In this document: positions 1-9,398 of the stretch, piece by piece | Layout: every line of letters starts with the position of its first letter | How positions within the stretch are numbered: the stretch's first letter is position 1 | Source: Candidatus Gastranaerophilales bacterium | GTDB lineage: Bacteria > Cyanobacteriota > Vampirovibrionia > Gastranaerophilales > Gastranaerophilaceae | Assembly: GCA_944326125.1 (NCBI GenBank) | Contig: CALVCR010000042.1 | Span: forward strand, 1-51,254 | DNA length: 51,254 nucleotides | Reading direction: 5' to 3' | Translations under genes and position numbers: made by a program | The notes under the pieces: generated by a model | The model's database searches: none | The model's input: the letters and a program-made list of their open reading frames with translations, nothing else | Told to the model about the DNA's origin: nothing

Positions 1-1990
<1,990 letters not shown>

Positions 1991-2328
1991 CTATCCCCCT
2001 CAGTCATAAAAATATTTTGTATACATCTATTGTATCACAAAAGGAAAAAATAGCGCAAATGGGAACATTATTGAACGTTAAAGATGTTTATTTATACTTT
2101 TTTATTCCGTGCTGTTAAATATCATAAATTTATGCCCAATATTTTAACTTTATTCCAAAATGTAAACGTTTGTAAAGATGAATTTTTTACCTTCAAAGCC
2201 AATAAATATGCGGGTTTTTGCTTTTGTACTCCCCCCGTAATATAGGCCAAGTGTCTATTTTTATTAAAGTTTTTAAAAATTGTGCCGTTAATATATCATG
2301 CACAGACAGTATGGAAAGGCGGGGGCAC
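1991..2328. other. Intergenic region between gyrB and the first paralog
   Basis: This AT-rich stretch separates gyrB (minus) from a plus-strand gene. It must hold the gyrB promoter, but I cannot assign one box with confidence. An ATG at 2178 opens a 20-codon frame that stops right after a run of six C (2230-2235). Removing one C would join it to the downstream gene, so part of this region may be coding or decayed coding DNA. No RNA gene is visible. Confidence 0.5.
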
Positions 2329-3447
2329 ATGACTTTCTTTGAATATCATGTAACAAACAAGGACAGCCAGGGATTGGCAAATATTTTTCTCCAGAAGGCG
2401 CGAGCCGAAGGTTTTGAGGGGACTGTTAAAAATTGGAATGCGGTTTTAAGCGTATTTAAAGATATCCAGCAAGAGGAGCTGGAAGAAGGTGATAAGCTTT
2501 ATTCCGGCGGGAGTGACGCTAAAGATTGGCATAAAAACTTTCTTATCAAACCGGGCGATGTGATAAAGATTACTCAGGAGCAGCTTCAGAGAATTTATAA
2601 GGCGATGGGGTTTGAAAAACCGGAGGCTCCGCCGGCATCCAATGATGACCTGCCGGCAGATGAGAGTACTGAAACAGAAGAGCCTGCACCGGAGAATACT
2701 GTTTCCCGGTTTAGCGTAAACACTGTTGATGCAGAGGAAAAAGCCGAACAAGGTTTGCAGGCAATATTTAGTAAAGAACAGGCAACATACAGCGAGGTTA
2801 AGAAAGCTTTTGAGGCAATTCCTCCTGCCCTGACTGCCTATGTTGTAAATAATTACGACGGAATAACAGATCAAATTAAAGCACTTTCTCCGACTCCGCA
2901 GCAGACACTTGCTGCAGATAAGCTTTTAAACCAGCTGATACAGCGTGCGAAGGAGCTTGGTATAAATACAAAGGGTATGAATCCTTTGGGAGCCGATTTG
3001 GACACCAGACTTACAAATATTCAGAAACTTTCTGCCCAAATTATAGAGAAAGAAAATGATACAGGCACTATCCAGACAGTTTTTGATAAGGCTGCAGATT
3101 TTATTCAAAAATTCATATCTATGGAGCCAAAACCGGAAATTATTTTTCAAAAGAATGATTACAGCGGGAATAAAACAGCAGCGGTTAAGTTTGCGGATGG
3201 CGGATTTATTAATGTAGTATATGATTACCAAGGTAAAATCAGCAGTATAGCGGTTTCCTATGAGAGAAATGAAAGCGATATGGGAGATACGGCAGAAGTC
3301 TTGTATAAATCGGATGGTGCATATTATGCGAATAATAAACATAAGCTGCGTAATAAGATTACTGAAGGTTACGATTTTACCGTGTTACAGGAAACGTTAG
3401 GGCAGATTCTTGCGGCAGAAGAAGCCAGGCAGTCTTATGAGAAGTAA
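2329..3447 (+). CDS. Unknown protein, paralog of the next gene
   Basis: A protein of about 372 residues that I cannot name. It aligns along its whole length with the next gene (3632-5023): the block YSGG...W.KNF..KPGD near residue 60, the block LSAQIIEKE, and the block YSGNK.AA..FADG.FIN..YDY in the C-terminal third. The first and last parts of the N-terminal module (YHV...; KPGD.I.I) loosely resemble the ends of a LysM motif, but this is weak. Unlike its paralog it has no signal or hydrophobic N-terminus from this start. I chose ATG 2329 because AAAGG lies nine bases upstream; ATG 2311 and TTG 2218 are open in the same frame. A six-C run upstream suggests a lost or switched N-terminus. Confidence 0.7.
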   Translation: MTFFEYHVTNKDSQGLANIFLQKARAEGFEGTVKNWNAVLSVFKDIQQEELEEGDKLYSGGSDAKDWHKNFLIKPGDVIKITQEQLQRIYKAMGFEKPEAPPASNDDLPADESTETEEPAPENTVSRFSVNTVDAEEKAEQGLQAIFSKEQATYSEVKKAFEAIPPALTAYVVNNYDGITDQIKALSPTPQQTLAADKLLNQLIQRAKELGINTKGMNPLGADLDTRLTNIQKLSAQIIEKENDTGTIQTVFDKAADFIQKFISMEPKPEIIFQKNDYSGNKTAAVKFADGGFINVVYDYQGKISSIAVSYERNESDMGDTAEVLYKSDGAYYANNKHKLRNKITEGYDFTVLQETLGQILAAEEARQSYEK

Positions 3448-3495
3448 TAAAAAACCCCTCCTGATTATCAGGAGGGGTTTTTTATTACTTCTCAT
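3437..3495. terminator. Terminator within a 28-bp perfect inverted repeat
   Basis: A perfect 28-bp inverted repeat with a TTA loop. The core is a GC-rich stem (CCCCTCCTGA/TCAGGAGGGG) followed by a T run, a standard intrinsic terminator. The arms extend outward into the last codons of the preceding gene on one side and into the spacer on the other, longer than a terminator needs. Confidence 0.9.
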
Positions 3496-3631
3496 TCCCC
3501 CACCATTTTACTTATTTTTTATGTATACATGTAAATATTTGTAAAACATATTAGAAAAATTTTGTTTTGTGGTTTTTAATAAAGACATAAAACCAATTAA
3601 CAATATTTGGATATAAGGAGTGTGTAGAATT

Positions 3632-5023
3632 ATGAATATTAAACCAATCAGAACAAGATTATTTGCAAAGATAAAACCGGCAGAAACTGTGAAACAAGCT
3701 GCTTCTGCCGTTAAGGCATCTGCTCAGCCGGCAGAGAAGTCAGTTAAAGAAGCACCTAAATTGAAAAAAATGATGCTAAGCCTTATGGCGCTGGGAGCGG
3801 CATTTAGTCTCAACTGCTGCCAGCAGTCACACAATAAAACGGCTGATACTCAAAATACGGATTTGGAGAATGTGATTCAGGCTGATACAACTGCTCAAGG
3901 GATTGATAAGTATTCAAACCCGCCTAAAGAAAAAACTTTTACCTATGAAGTTCAACAGGGAGATAAAGGTCTGTTTGATATTTTTCTCAAACAAGCCCAA
4001 AATTACGGATATATCGGTGAATTGACAGATTGGAAATCCGGTCTCGATGCTTTAAAAAATGTTCAGGCAGAAAAAAAATCAGAAGGTTCAAAACTCTATT
4101 CCGGCGGAGAAAAAACTGATAACTGGAGAAAAAACTTTGTTGTGAAACCGGGAGACAAAATAGAACTCTCTCAAACACAACAGGATAAGATCTACCTATC
4201 TATGGGTTTGCAAAAAGTTAAACCGGCAGAGAATAAAACTGTAAAAGAAAATAGTGAACTGGCTGCAAGTGTTATTGAATCTTCTTTTGCAGATAAATTA
4301 ACCCAAAACCTCAAACAAGCATTTAGTGGTACAGGAATCCGCTATAAACAAGCGGAAAAGTTGATGAAATCAATTCCTTATGAATGGGCAGCGCATGTGG
4401 TATCAAGATATCCTAATATGGGAAAAGACATTAAAAGCTGGACTGTTACAGAAAGTCAGCCATTAGTTGCTACTCAGTTTTTGAAAAAATTAGTTAAAAG
4501 AGCCAACGAGCTGGGTATAGAAACTCAGGGAATGAAAAAATGGAATTTGGATTACGATACAAAATTAAATAATATCAAAACACTTTCTGCTCAAATTATT
4601 GAAAAAGAAAAGGAGACAGGAACAGGACCTGTTATGTTTAAAAAAGCGGCATCTCTGATTCAAAGATATTTTGCATCTGAATCAAAACCTGAAGTTAAAT
4701 TCAGTAAGAATTCTTACAGCGGAAATAAAATTGCAGCTATTATGTTTGCTGACGGAGAATTTATTAATATTTCATATGATTATAAAAATAACATCAGAAG
4801 TGTAGCAGTTTCTTATAATAAAAACGAAGGTTCGTTTGGAGACGTAGCAGAAGTTTTATATCAGAAAGACGGAATATATGCTGTGAACAGCAGGCAAAAA
4901 TACCGCAGAAAGATTGCAGAAGGTTATAATTTTGAAAAATTGCAGAACGCCTTAGAACCTGTACTGGCTCAAGAGGAAGCCCGCCAGATAGAAGAGGCAA
5001 AACAACAACTTGCTAAAAAATAA
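3632..5023 (+). CDS. Unknown exported protein, paralog of the previous gene
   Basis: A protein of 463 residues with no family name that I recognise. The start at ATG 3632 has AAGGAG eleven bases upstream; the GTG at 3620 overlaps that ribosome site and is unlikely. Residues 1-45 are basic and Ala/Lys-rich (MNIKPIRTRLFAKI opens it). A hydrophobic stretch around residues 47-62 (MMLSLMALGAAFSLNCC) follows, so export or lipoprotein anchoring at one of the two Cys is possible, though Asn before Cys is not a standard lipobox. The rest matches the upstream paralog, including the YSGG and FADGEFIN blocks. The C-terminus is Glu/Ala/Gln rich. Both copies end in near-identical terminators, consistent with a tandem duplication. 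Confidence 0.8.
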   Translation: MNIKPIRTRLFAKIKPAETVKQAASAVKASAQPAEKSVKEAPKLKKMMLSLMALGAAFSLNCCQQSHNKTADTQNTDLENVIQADTTAQGIDKYSNPPKEKTFTYEVQQGDKGLFDIFLKQAQNYGYIGELTDWKSGLDALKNVQAEKKSEGSKLYSGGEKTDNWRKNFVVKPGDKIELSQTQQDKIYLSMGLQKVKPAENKTVKENSELAASVIESSFADKLTQNLKQAFSGTGIRYKQAEKLMKSIPYEWAAHVVSRYPNMGKDIKSWTVTESQPLVATQFLKKLVKRANELGIETQGMKKWNLDYDTKLNNIKTLSAQIIEKEKETGTGPVMFKKAASLIQRYFASESKPEVKFSKNSYSGNKIAAIMFADGEFINISYDYKNNIRSVAVSYNKNEGSFGDVAEVLYQKDGIYAVNSRQKYRRKIAEGYNFEKLQNALEPVLAQEEARQIEEAKQQLAKK

Positions 5024-5056
5024 AAAAATCCTCCTGATTATCAGGAGGATTTTTTT
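5022..5056. terminator. Bidirectional terminator
   Basis: A perfect stem AAAAAAATCCTCCTGA / TCAGGAGGATTTTTTT with a TTA loop. It has an A run on one side and a T run on the other, so it can serve both the plus-strand unknown gene and minus-strand ilvE, which converge here. Confidence 0.92.
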
Positions 5057-5057
5057 G

Positions 5058-6089
5058 TTATTCAATAACTTTAATCCAGCCGTCAGGGGCTTCAATTCTG
5101 CCCATTTGAATTCCTGTCAGGGTATCATAAAGTTTTTTGGTTATTTCACCCATTTCATTCATTCCTGAAGGCAGGAGGATTTCTTTTCCGTGATCATAAA
5201 TTCTTCCGACCGGAGATAGGACTGCTGCTGTACCGCAAAGTGCGCATTCTGCAAAGTCTTTTAGTTCTTCTACATGGACTTCTCTTTCTTCAGCTTTTAG
5301 CCCCAGATAATGTTCTGCAACGTACATTAAAGAACGTCTTGTTATGGATGGAAGAATTGTGCTTGATTTCGGTGTAATAACTTTCTTATCTTTGGTTATG
5401 AAAATAATATTTGCACCGCCTGTTTCTTCAAGCTTGGTTCTGGTAGCTGAGTCTAAATAGAAGTTTTCGTTAAAGCCTTCATTATGTGCTTGAACAATGG
5501 CATGTAAACTCATTGCATAGTTTAAACCGGCTTTAATATGTCCTGTCCCGTGAGGAGCAGCTCTGTCAAAGTCAGAAATTTTTACGGAAATAGGTTTCGC
5601 TCCGCCTTTGAAATACGGCCCTACAGGGGTGGCGAATATTCTGAACTGGTATTCCTGAGCCGGCTTAACACCAATAACATTGCTGCTTGCAAACATGTAA
5701 GGTCTCAGGTATAAGGAAGCACCGGTTCCGTATGGCGGAACGTATTCAGCGTTTGCCTTAACTACTTTTTCAACAGCTTCTACAAACTTATCTTCAGGGA
5801 ATACAGGCATTTCAAGTCTTTCGCAAGAATCTGCCATTCTTTTTGCATTCAAATCAGGACGGAAACAAACTATATGTCCGTTAACGGTTCTGTATGCTTT
5901 TAACCCTTCAAAGCAGGTTTGTGCATACTGAAGCACTCCTGCGCTTTCATCAAGAGTAATAGTTGCATCTCCGGTAAGAGAGCCTGCATCCCATTTACCG
6001 TCTTTGTAATTTGATACAAAGCGGTAATCGGTTTTCATATAACTAAAACCCAAATTTGCCCAATCAATATCTTTTACCACGCTATTCAT
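5058..6089 (-). CDS. ilvE: Branched-chain amino acid aminotransferase
   Basis: A PLP enzyme that transfers the amino group between glutamate and the keto acids of Leu, Ile and Val. The 343 residues fit the longer (BCAT2-like) bacterial/eukaryotic subgroup. The motif YAQTCFEGLKAYR lies near residue 55, and GTGHIKAGLNYA near residue 180 carries the Schiff-base lysine. The stretch ETGGANIIFI follows, and the C-terminal block ECALCGTAAVLSPVG is typical. AAAGGAG precedes the ATG at 6089. It stands alone here; ilvB is 43 kb away in the window. Confidence 0.95.
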   Translation of the reverse strand: MNSVVKDIDWANLGFSYMKTDYRFVSNYKDGKWDAGSLTGDATITLDESAGVLQYAQTCFEGLKAYRTVNGHIVCFRPDLNAKRMADSCERLEMPVFPEDKFVEAVEKVVKANAEYVPPYGTGASLYLRPYMFASSNVIGVKPAQEYQFRIFATPVGPYFKGGAKPISVKISDFDRAAPHGTGHIKAGLNYAMSLHAIVQAHNEGFNENFYLDSATRTKLEETGGANIIFITKDKKVITPKSSTILPSITRRSLMYVAEHYLGLKAEEREVHVEELKDFAECALCGTAAVLSPVGRIYDHGKEILLPSGMNEMGEITKKLYDTLTGIQMGRIEAPDGWIKVIE

Positions 6090-6236
6090 ACAATTCTCCT
6101 TTTTGACTGGAAAATTATACCATCTTGCGGGAGTTTTTACAAATAAAAATAAAGTAAAGATTTATTAAAATGGAGTCAAATATTGGATTAGAAAAAACTT
6201 TATAAATACAAGAGGAATATTTAAGGAAAGAGAAAT

Positions 6237-6752
6237 ATGGCAGGAATTGGTGATCTAAAACAAGAACTTACAATGGCTACTTATCAAAATTTTGATGGCA
6301 GCAACAGAACGGTTGGTTTATACGGGATTAAAAAACCTGTAGGGGATTTTAGTTTTTCTGCCGGAATGGGGTATTCGACGGATTTTAAAGATGACCTGAA
6401 TGCTTTATTTGAGGCGAAGGGCAGTTATAGTCCGGACGGACATAACAGCTTGCAGTTGAGAATAAGGAGCACACACGGTGCGATTAATACAACACAGTTT
6501 CGCTTTTCTCCGGGGATGAAAGAAACGTTTGAAACCGGAACAAGTATTTATATGAATCCGTACGCATCTGCAACGATAGATTACGGAAACGGAAAATGGA
6601 ATTATGATGTCGGAGTTTTCGGCGGGGTTGAACAGGATTTGGGAAGCGGTATGAAGCTGGCTGCCGAGGTTCAGCGTTACGGACTACAAAATCCGGCTGA
6701 CAACAGTCCGAAGAATTGGGGTGTAAATGTTGTATTTACCAAGACTTTTTAA
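6237..6752 (+). CDS. Small beta-barrel-like protein, possibly outer membrane
   Basis: The 171 residues read as alternating amphipathic strands rich in Gly, Tyr, Phe and Asn, with GIKKPVGDFSFSAGMGYSTD near the start and YGNGKWNYDVGVFGGVEQD near residue 115. The last residues are VVFTKTF, and a C-terminal Phe is the usual outer-membrane barrel signal. At this length an eight-stranded barrel is feasible. No signal peptide is visible, and no in-frame upstream start would add one, because the ATG at 6170 hits a stop. The start at 6237 follows AAGGAAAGAG. This could be a cut-down barrel domain or a protein delivered in another way. Function unknown. Confidence 0.6.
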   Translation: MAGIGDLKQELTMATYQNFDGSNRTVGLYGIKKPVGDFSFSAGMGYSTDFKDDLNALFEAKGSYSPDGHNSLQLRIRSTHGAINTTQFRFSPGMKETFETGTSIYMNPYASATIDYGNGKWNYDVGVFGGVEQDLGSGMKLAAEVQRYGLQNPADNSPKNWGVNVVFTKTF

Positions 6753-6820
6753 TAATTAAGCCGGGTTCTTGATTTTTTGGTATTTAGTTGATAAGATGGG
6801 TTGTGTCGTATAGACAAAGT

Positions 6821-6974
6821 CGTCACGGGCCTGTGGCACCCTGCCGACGAGAAGGTGACTAAATGTCACGTTCGAGGAGAGGTAGGAAGCGCACACTGAG
6901 CGAAGCGAGGTTAGCGCTACCGCAAGCCTAAGACAAGAACAACTGAATAAAAAAAGACGTCACGGGCCTGTGGC
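6821..6974. repeat. 17-bp direct repeat of the tRNA 5' end
   Basis: The bases CGTCACGGGCCTGTGGC occur at 6821-6837 and again at 6958-6974, where they run into the first 11 bases of the CAU tRNA. The 120 bases between hold a GTGAC/GTCAC hairpin and the string GAGCGAAGCGAG. The upstream copy does not continue into a tRNA. Confidence 0.85.
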
Positions 6975-7035
6975 GCAGCGGTAGCGCAGAGGACTCATAA
7001 TCCTTTGGTCGTGGGTTCGAATCCCTCCGGGCCCA
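6964..7035 (+). tRNA. tRNA with CAU anticodon, probably elongator Met
   Basis: The 72 bases fold as a cloverleaf: acceptor GGGCCTG/CGGGCCC with discriminator A, D-stem GCGC/GCGC, anticodon stem GAGGA/TCCTT, loop CTCATAA (anticodon CAU) and T-loop TTCGAAT. The first acceptor pair is G-C, which argues against the initiator tRNA (unpaired position 1). The lysidine-modified Ile tRNA has the same anticodon, so Met is only the likelier choice. The T-stem has a T:T mismatch at its second pair. CCA is not encoded. Confidence 0.85.
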
Positions 7036-7072
7036 AAAAACAGACGGGAAGTTATTCCCCGTCTGTTTTTTT
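7035..7072 (+). terminator. tRNA terminator
   Basis: An AAAAAACAGACGGG stem, nine-base loop and CCCGTCTGTTTTTT arm immediately follow the tRNA. Its right arm is part of a 25-bp sequence found again at 9357-9381. Confidence 0.9.
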
Positions 7073-7082
7073 GATGTCCGGA
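7058..7082. repeat. 25-bp repeat, left copy (partner at 9357-9381)
   Basis: The stretch from the right arm of the tRNA terminator into GATGTCCGGAA recurs at 9357-9381. The two copies bracket 2.27 kb that holds the RAYT and a 456-residue unknown, which could be the boundaries of inserted DNA. Confidence 0.75.
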
Positions 7083-7090
7083 ACGCGGAT
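7076..7090. repeat. TCCGGAA-GCGGA hairpin, left flank of RAYT
   Basis: GTCCGGAACGCGGAT has a near-copy, ATCCGGAAAGCGGAT, at 7729-7743. Each can form a short TCCG/CGGA hairpin. The pair encloses the RAYT gene, and a partial third copy is at 9374. Confidence 0.65.
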
Positions 7091-7100
7091 ACGTATGTAG

Positions 7101-7120
7101 GTTGGGCATACTTGCCCAAC
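7101..7120. repeat. REP-like palindrome upstream of RAYT
   Basis: GTTGGGCATACTTGCCCAAC is a 20-base imperfect palindrome 28 bases before the RAYT start. The reverse complement of a copy inside the RAYT gene (7401-7420) differs from it at one base. It has the size and GC-rich stem of REP elements moved by this transposase family. Confidence 0.75.
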
Positions 7121-7134
7121 AAAATATATTTTAT

Positions 7135-7142
7135 GTTAATAT
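7135..7142 (+). promoter_or_regulatory. Extended -10 box for leaderless RAYT mRNA
   Basis: TGTTAATAT ends six bases before the ATG at 7149, and there is no Shine-Dalgarno sequence. Transcription would begin at or next to the start codon. Confidence 0.5.
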
Positions 7143-7148
7143 CAAATT

Positions 7149-7685
7149 ATGAATTATCGCAGAGTATTTGTTCCAAACGGATATGTCCATATTATAATAA
7201 CATCTTATGAAAGAAAACCTGTATTTATTGATAATATTGAAATATTAAGAACTGCATTTAGAAATGTTCAAAAACTGTATAAATTTGAAATTATTGCAAT
7301 TTGTATTATGCCTGATCACATTCATTTAGTTTTACATCCTGAAAATATAAATAATTATCCTAAAATAATATCTTCCGTAAAACATTACTTTTCAAGAAAT
7401 GTTGGGCAGGTATGCCCAACCGACGATTTGAAAATCGGATATAAAAATAAACGAGAAAGAGGTATTTTTCAAAGACGTTATTGGGAACATACAATTAAAA
7501 ATGAAAAAGAATTAAACAATCAAATTAATTACATTCATTACAATCCTGTAAAACATGGTCTTGTAAATAAAGTAAAAGACTGGCCGTATTCTTCTTTTCA
7601 CAAATTTGTAAAACTTGGTTTATATGATAATGACTGGGGCAGCGAAAAGGACATTGGAAATATTAAAGATTTAGATTTTGAATAG
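7149..7685 (+). CDS. REP-associated tyrosine transposase (RAYT), Y1_Tnp family
   Basis: A single-strand DNA transposase-like protein of 178 residues, related to IS200/IS605 TnpA. The HUH metal motif is MPDHIHLVLHP near residue 55. The segment RGIFQRRYWEHTI follows near residue 112, and NYIHYNPVKHGLV near residue 132 is the family's C-terminal hallmark. Known relatives cut and move REP palindromes and are single-copy genes. Here a REP-like palindrome lies 28 bases upstream and a second, inverted copy sits in frame at codons 85-91 (VGQVCPT). The start is the first ATG after a -10 box, with no ribosome site. The pair of TCCGGAA hairpins at 7076 and 7729 encloses the gene. Confidence 0.9.
   Translation: MNYRRVFVPNGYVHIIITSYERKPVFIDNIEILRTAFRNVQKLYKFEIIAICIMPDHIHLVLHPENINNYPKIISSVKHYFSRNVGQVCPTDDLKIGYKNKRERGIFQRRYWEHTIKNEKELNNQINYIHYNPVKHGLVNKVKDWPYSSFHKFVKLGLYDNDWGSEKDIGNIKDLDFE
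7401..7420. repeat. REP-like palindrome inside the RAYT gene
   Basis: GTTGGGCAGGTATGCCCAAC lies in the reading frame as Val-Gly-Gln-Val-Cys-Pro-Thr, between the HUH motif and the YWEHTI segment. It is the inverted, one-base variant of the upstream palindrome at 7101-7120. Confidence 0.8.
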
Positions 7686-7728
7686 TCTTTATCTTTGTTA
7701 TTTTTAATCAAACCAACAGTTACTGAAC

Positions 7729-7781
7729 ATCCGGAAAGCGGATGAGAACCCCAATAAGGCGGAGCCTTATTTAAAAGGTTC
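7729..7781. repeat. Right-flank hairpins of RAYT
   Basis: ATCCGGAAAGCGGAT (7729-7743) is followed by a nested hairpin: GAACC at 7746-7750, an inner perfect stem AATAAGGC-GGA-GCCTTATT at 7753-7771, then GGTTC at 7777-7781. A similar nested GAACCC...GGGTTC layout occurs twice next to tRNA-Leu. Confidence 0.7.
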
Positions 7782-7828
7782 GAGCGCAAGGGAGTGTTTT
7801 CCTGTTCTTTTGATGGGGAAAATGCAAT

Positions 7829-9199
7829 TTATGTTAAACCAAGAAAGTTAAACATAAATTCTGCCAGAGCTTCACCGCCTCCACTACTGTCGTCATTATC
7901 GTAAAATTCTTGGGATGCTTGCCTTGGCGGCATTGGTTTTAATTTTAGTTCTTTTTGTATTCTTTCTTTTGCAATTTTTGGTGTTTCACTTTCGTCAATA
8001 ATTTTCGTTATTGTTTTTATGTCATATCCTAACGATTTTTCTTTAGGTAAAGTGGATTCTGATTCATTTAAGGATCTAATCAAGATTTGCTTCAAATTTT
8101 TCCCCCAAGAATTATCATTAACTTTGTCTGCAATTTCAATTCCGGTAATTCCCATTTCGGCCTTGAACCAAGCGGTTTGGGAATGCAAACCATTTATGTA
8201 GTTGTTTTTAGCACAAAATTTTTTCCAAGTTTTTGGAAATATTCCAAATTTTTCCGAGAACTTTTCATATAAGCTGAGCCATTTCATTTCTTCTGAAAAA
8301 ATTTCTTTATGCTCATTTATAACTTTTTCTCCGTCAATTATATCAGTAAAAAATTCAATGGTCGAATTTAATCGTTCTTCTAACATTTTTTTGTGTTTAT
8401 CGCTTCCTCCTGATTTATGTATTTGCATAAAAGATTCTCTAACCTCTATTTCGGGTTTAGAAGTTAATAACTTTATTTCGCTCTCACTTGCACCTAAAAA
8501 TCTTCTTAATGCGTCATTGTAAGTTGTATAACCCATTTTTTGAATAACAGTACTTACAGTTTCATTCATATGCCTATTAGAAGTTTCTACAAGTTTAATT
8601 CCGTCAAAAGCATCTGAAACTAACAATTCGCCGGGGTTGATCTTAGGATTATATTTGACAATAACGCTTCCCTTTGGCAGCTTAACTACATCCCGGAAAA
8701 AGAAGTCGTCTTGGAATCCGCCTATAACTTTTGATTTTGGCGTACCTTGAACAGTTTCTTTGAAAGGAGCAATTATTGCATAATCCATTGTATTCCAGCC
8801 ATTTCCAAGCATGTGCTCTGTTACGGGCTTATTCAAAGCAAAATGTATTGTTGTTCTTGCGCATCCTATACCTTCACTTGCTCGTGTTGCTAAATTTATT
8901 GATAATATCTGCCCATTTTGGGGATAATAATTTGTCATATGAACGAGTGCCAGACTGTCGGGATTAACCTTTGTCATAGAAAATTCGGGCTTCGGCTTAG
9001 CCCAGCTAAATAAAGTAGTATCAGCCTTTATTAATTTTTTTGTTGTTTGAATGACGTCGCTTTCAAGCTTAGGAATATATTTTAGTTCGCAAGTATTAAC
9101 TTTTACAGGCTTCATCGCAAGCAAACTTTTGCTGCCGTTTGTTCTTGTCCAGGCAATAATTTCTTTGCTGATAGTTGTTCCGACTTTTTCTAATCCCAT
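7829..9199 (-). CDS. Unknown protein, 456 residues
   Basis: I do not recognise this gene. Residues 75-190 look like a compact alpha/beta domain (LALVHMTNYYPQNGQI, TTIHFALNKPV, then DDFFFRDVVKLPKGSVIVKY), which could be an enzyme fold but has no motif I can assign. Residues 200-420 are mostly helical and charged, with several Trp. The C-terminal tail has DNDDSSGGGEA followed by a hydrophobic end. There is no signal peptide. The start is an ATG at 9199 with no clear ribosome site. It lies between the two copies of a 25-bp repeat that begins in the tRNA terminator, so it may have arrived with that segment. A secreted effector-like role is only a guess. Confidence 0.7.
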   Translation of the reverse strand: MGLEKVGTTISKEIIAWTRTNGSKSLLAMKPVKVNTCELKYIPKLESDVIQTTKKLIKADTTLFSWAKPKPEFSMTKVNPDSLALVHMTNYYPQNGQILSINLATRASEGIGCARTTIHFALNKPVTEHMLGNGWNTMDYAIIAPFKETVQGTPKSKVIGGFQDDFFFRDVVKLPKGSVIVKYNPKINPGELLVSDAFDGIKLVETSNRHMNETVSTVIQKMGYTTYNDALRRFLGASESEIKLLTSKPEIEVRESFMQIHKSGGSDKHKKMLEERLNSTIEFFTDIIDGEKVINEHKEIFSEEMKWLSLYEKFSEKFGIFPKTWKKFCAKNNYINGLHSQTAWFKAEMGITGIEIADKVNDNSWGKNLKQILIRSLNESESTLPKEKSLGYDIKTITKIIDESETPKIAKERIQKELKLKPMPPRQASQEFYDNDDSSGGGEALAEFMFNFLGLT

Positions 9200-9356
9200 A
9201 AAAAATTCAAAAATCCCCTGTTATTTATATAAAGTATTTTTCTTTACAAAAATTGCCTGATTATTACAAAATAAATTCCCCGCTTGAGAAAAGCTGGGAA
9301 TAAAAATACTCAAACTTTCTTTTAAAAATATCTTTAAAGCTAACAAATATAGCTTT

Positions 9357-9381
9357 CCGTCTGTTTTTTTGATGTCCGGAA
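9357..9381. repeat. 25-bp repeat, right copy
   Basis: CCGTCTGTTTTTTTGATGTC and the next five bases match 7058-7082. Here there is no tRNA or full terminator hairpin before it, so this copy looks like the transplanted one. The spacer before it (9200-9356) shows nothing else. Confidence 0.75.
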
Positions 9382-9398
9382 AGCAAAGCCTTGTCGGG

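Noticed and set aside
2446-3342. Minus-strand open frames over the first paralog
   Set aside because: They are frames opposite a gene whose protein aligns with its paralog, and have Cys/Ile-rich, non-protein-like content.
6821-6957. A second tRNA upstream of the CAU tRNA
   Set aside because: Only the first 11 bases of the tRNA match; no cloverleaf follows.
6928-7122. Minus-strand frame across the CAU tRNA
   Set aside because: It is antisense to a well folded tRNA and its terminator; the apparent protein (ARRDSNPRPKDYESSALP) is a known false translation of tRNA genes.
7829-9199. ADP-ribosyltransferase or other toxin fold in the 456-residue protein
   Set aside because: The short HM-T and HFALN strings are suggestive, but no complete catalytic motif can be shown by eye.
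8019-9260. Several plus-strand open frames opposite the 456-residue gene
   Set aside because: They overlap each other, lack ribosome sites and mirror a long continuous frame on the other strand.
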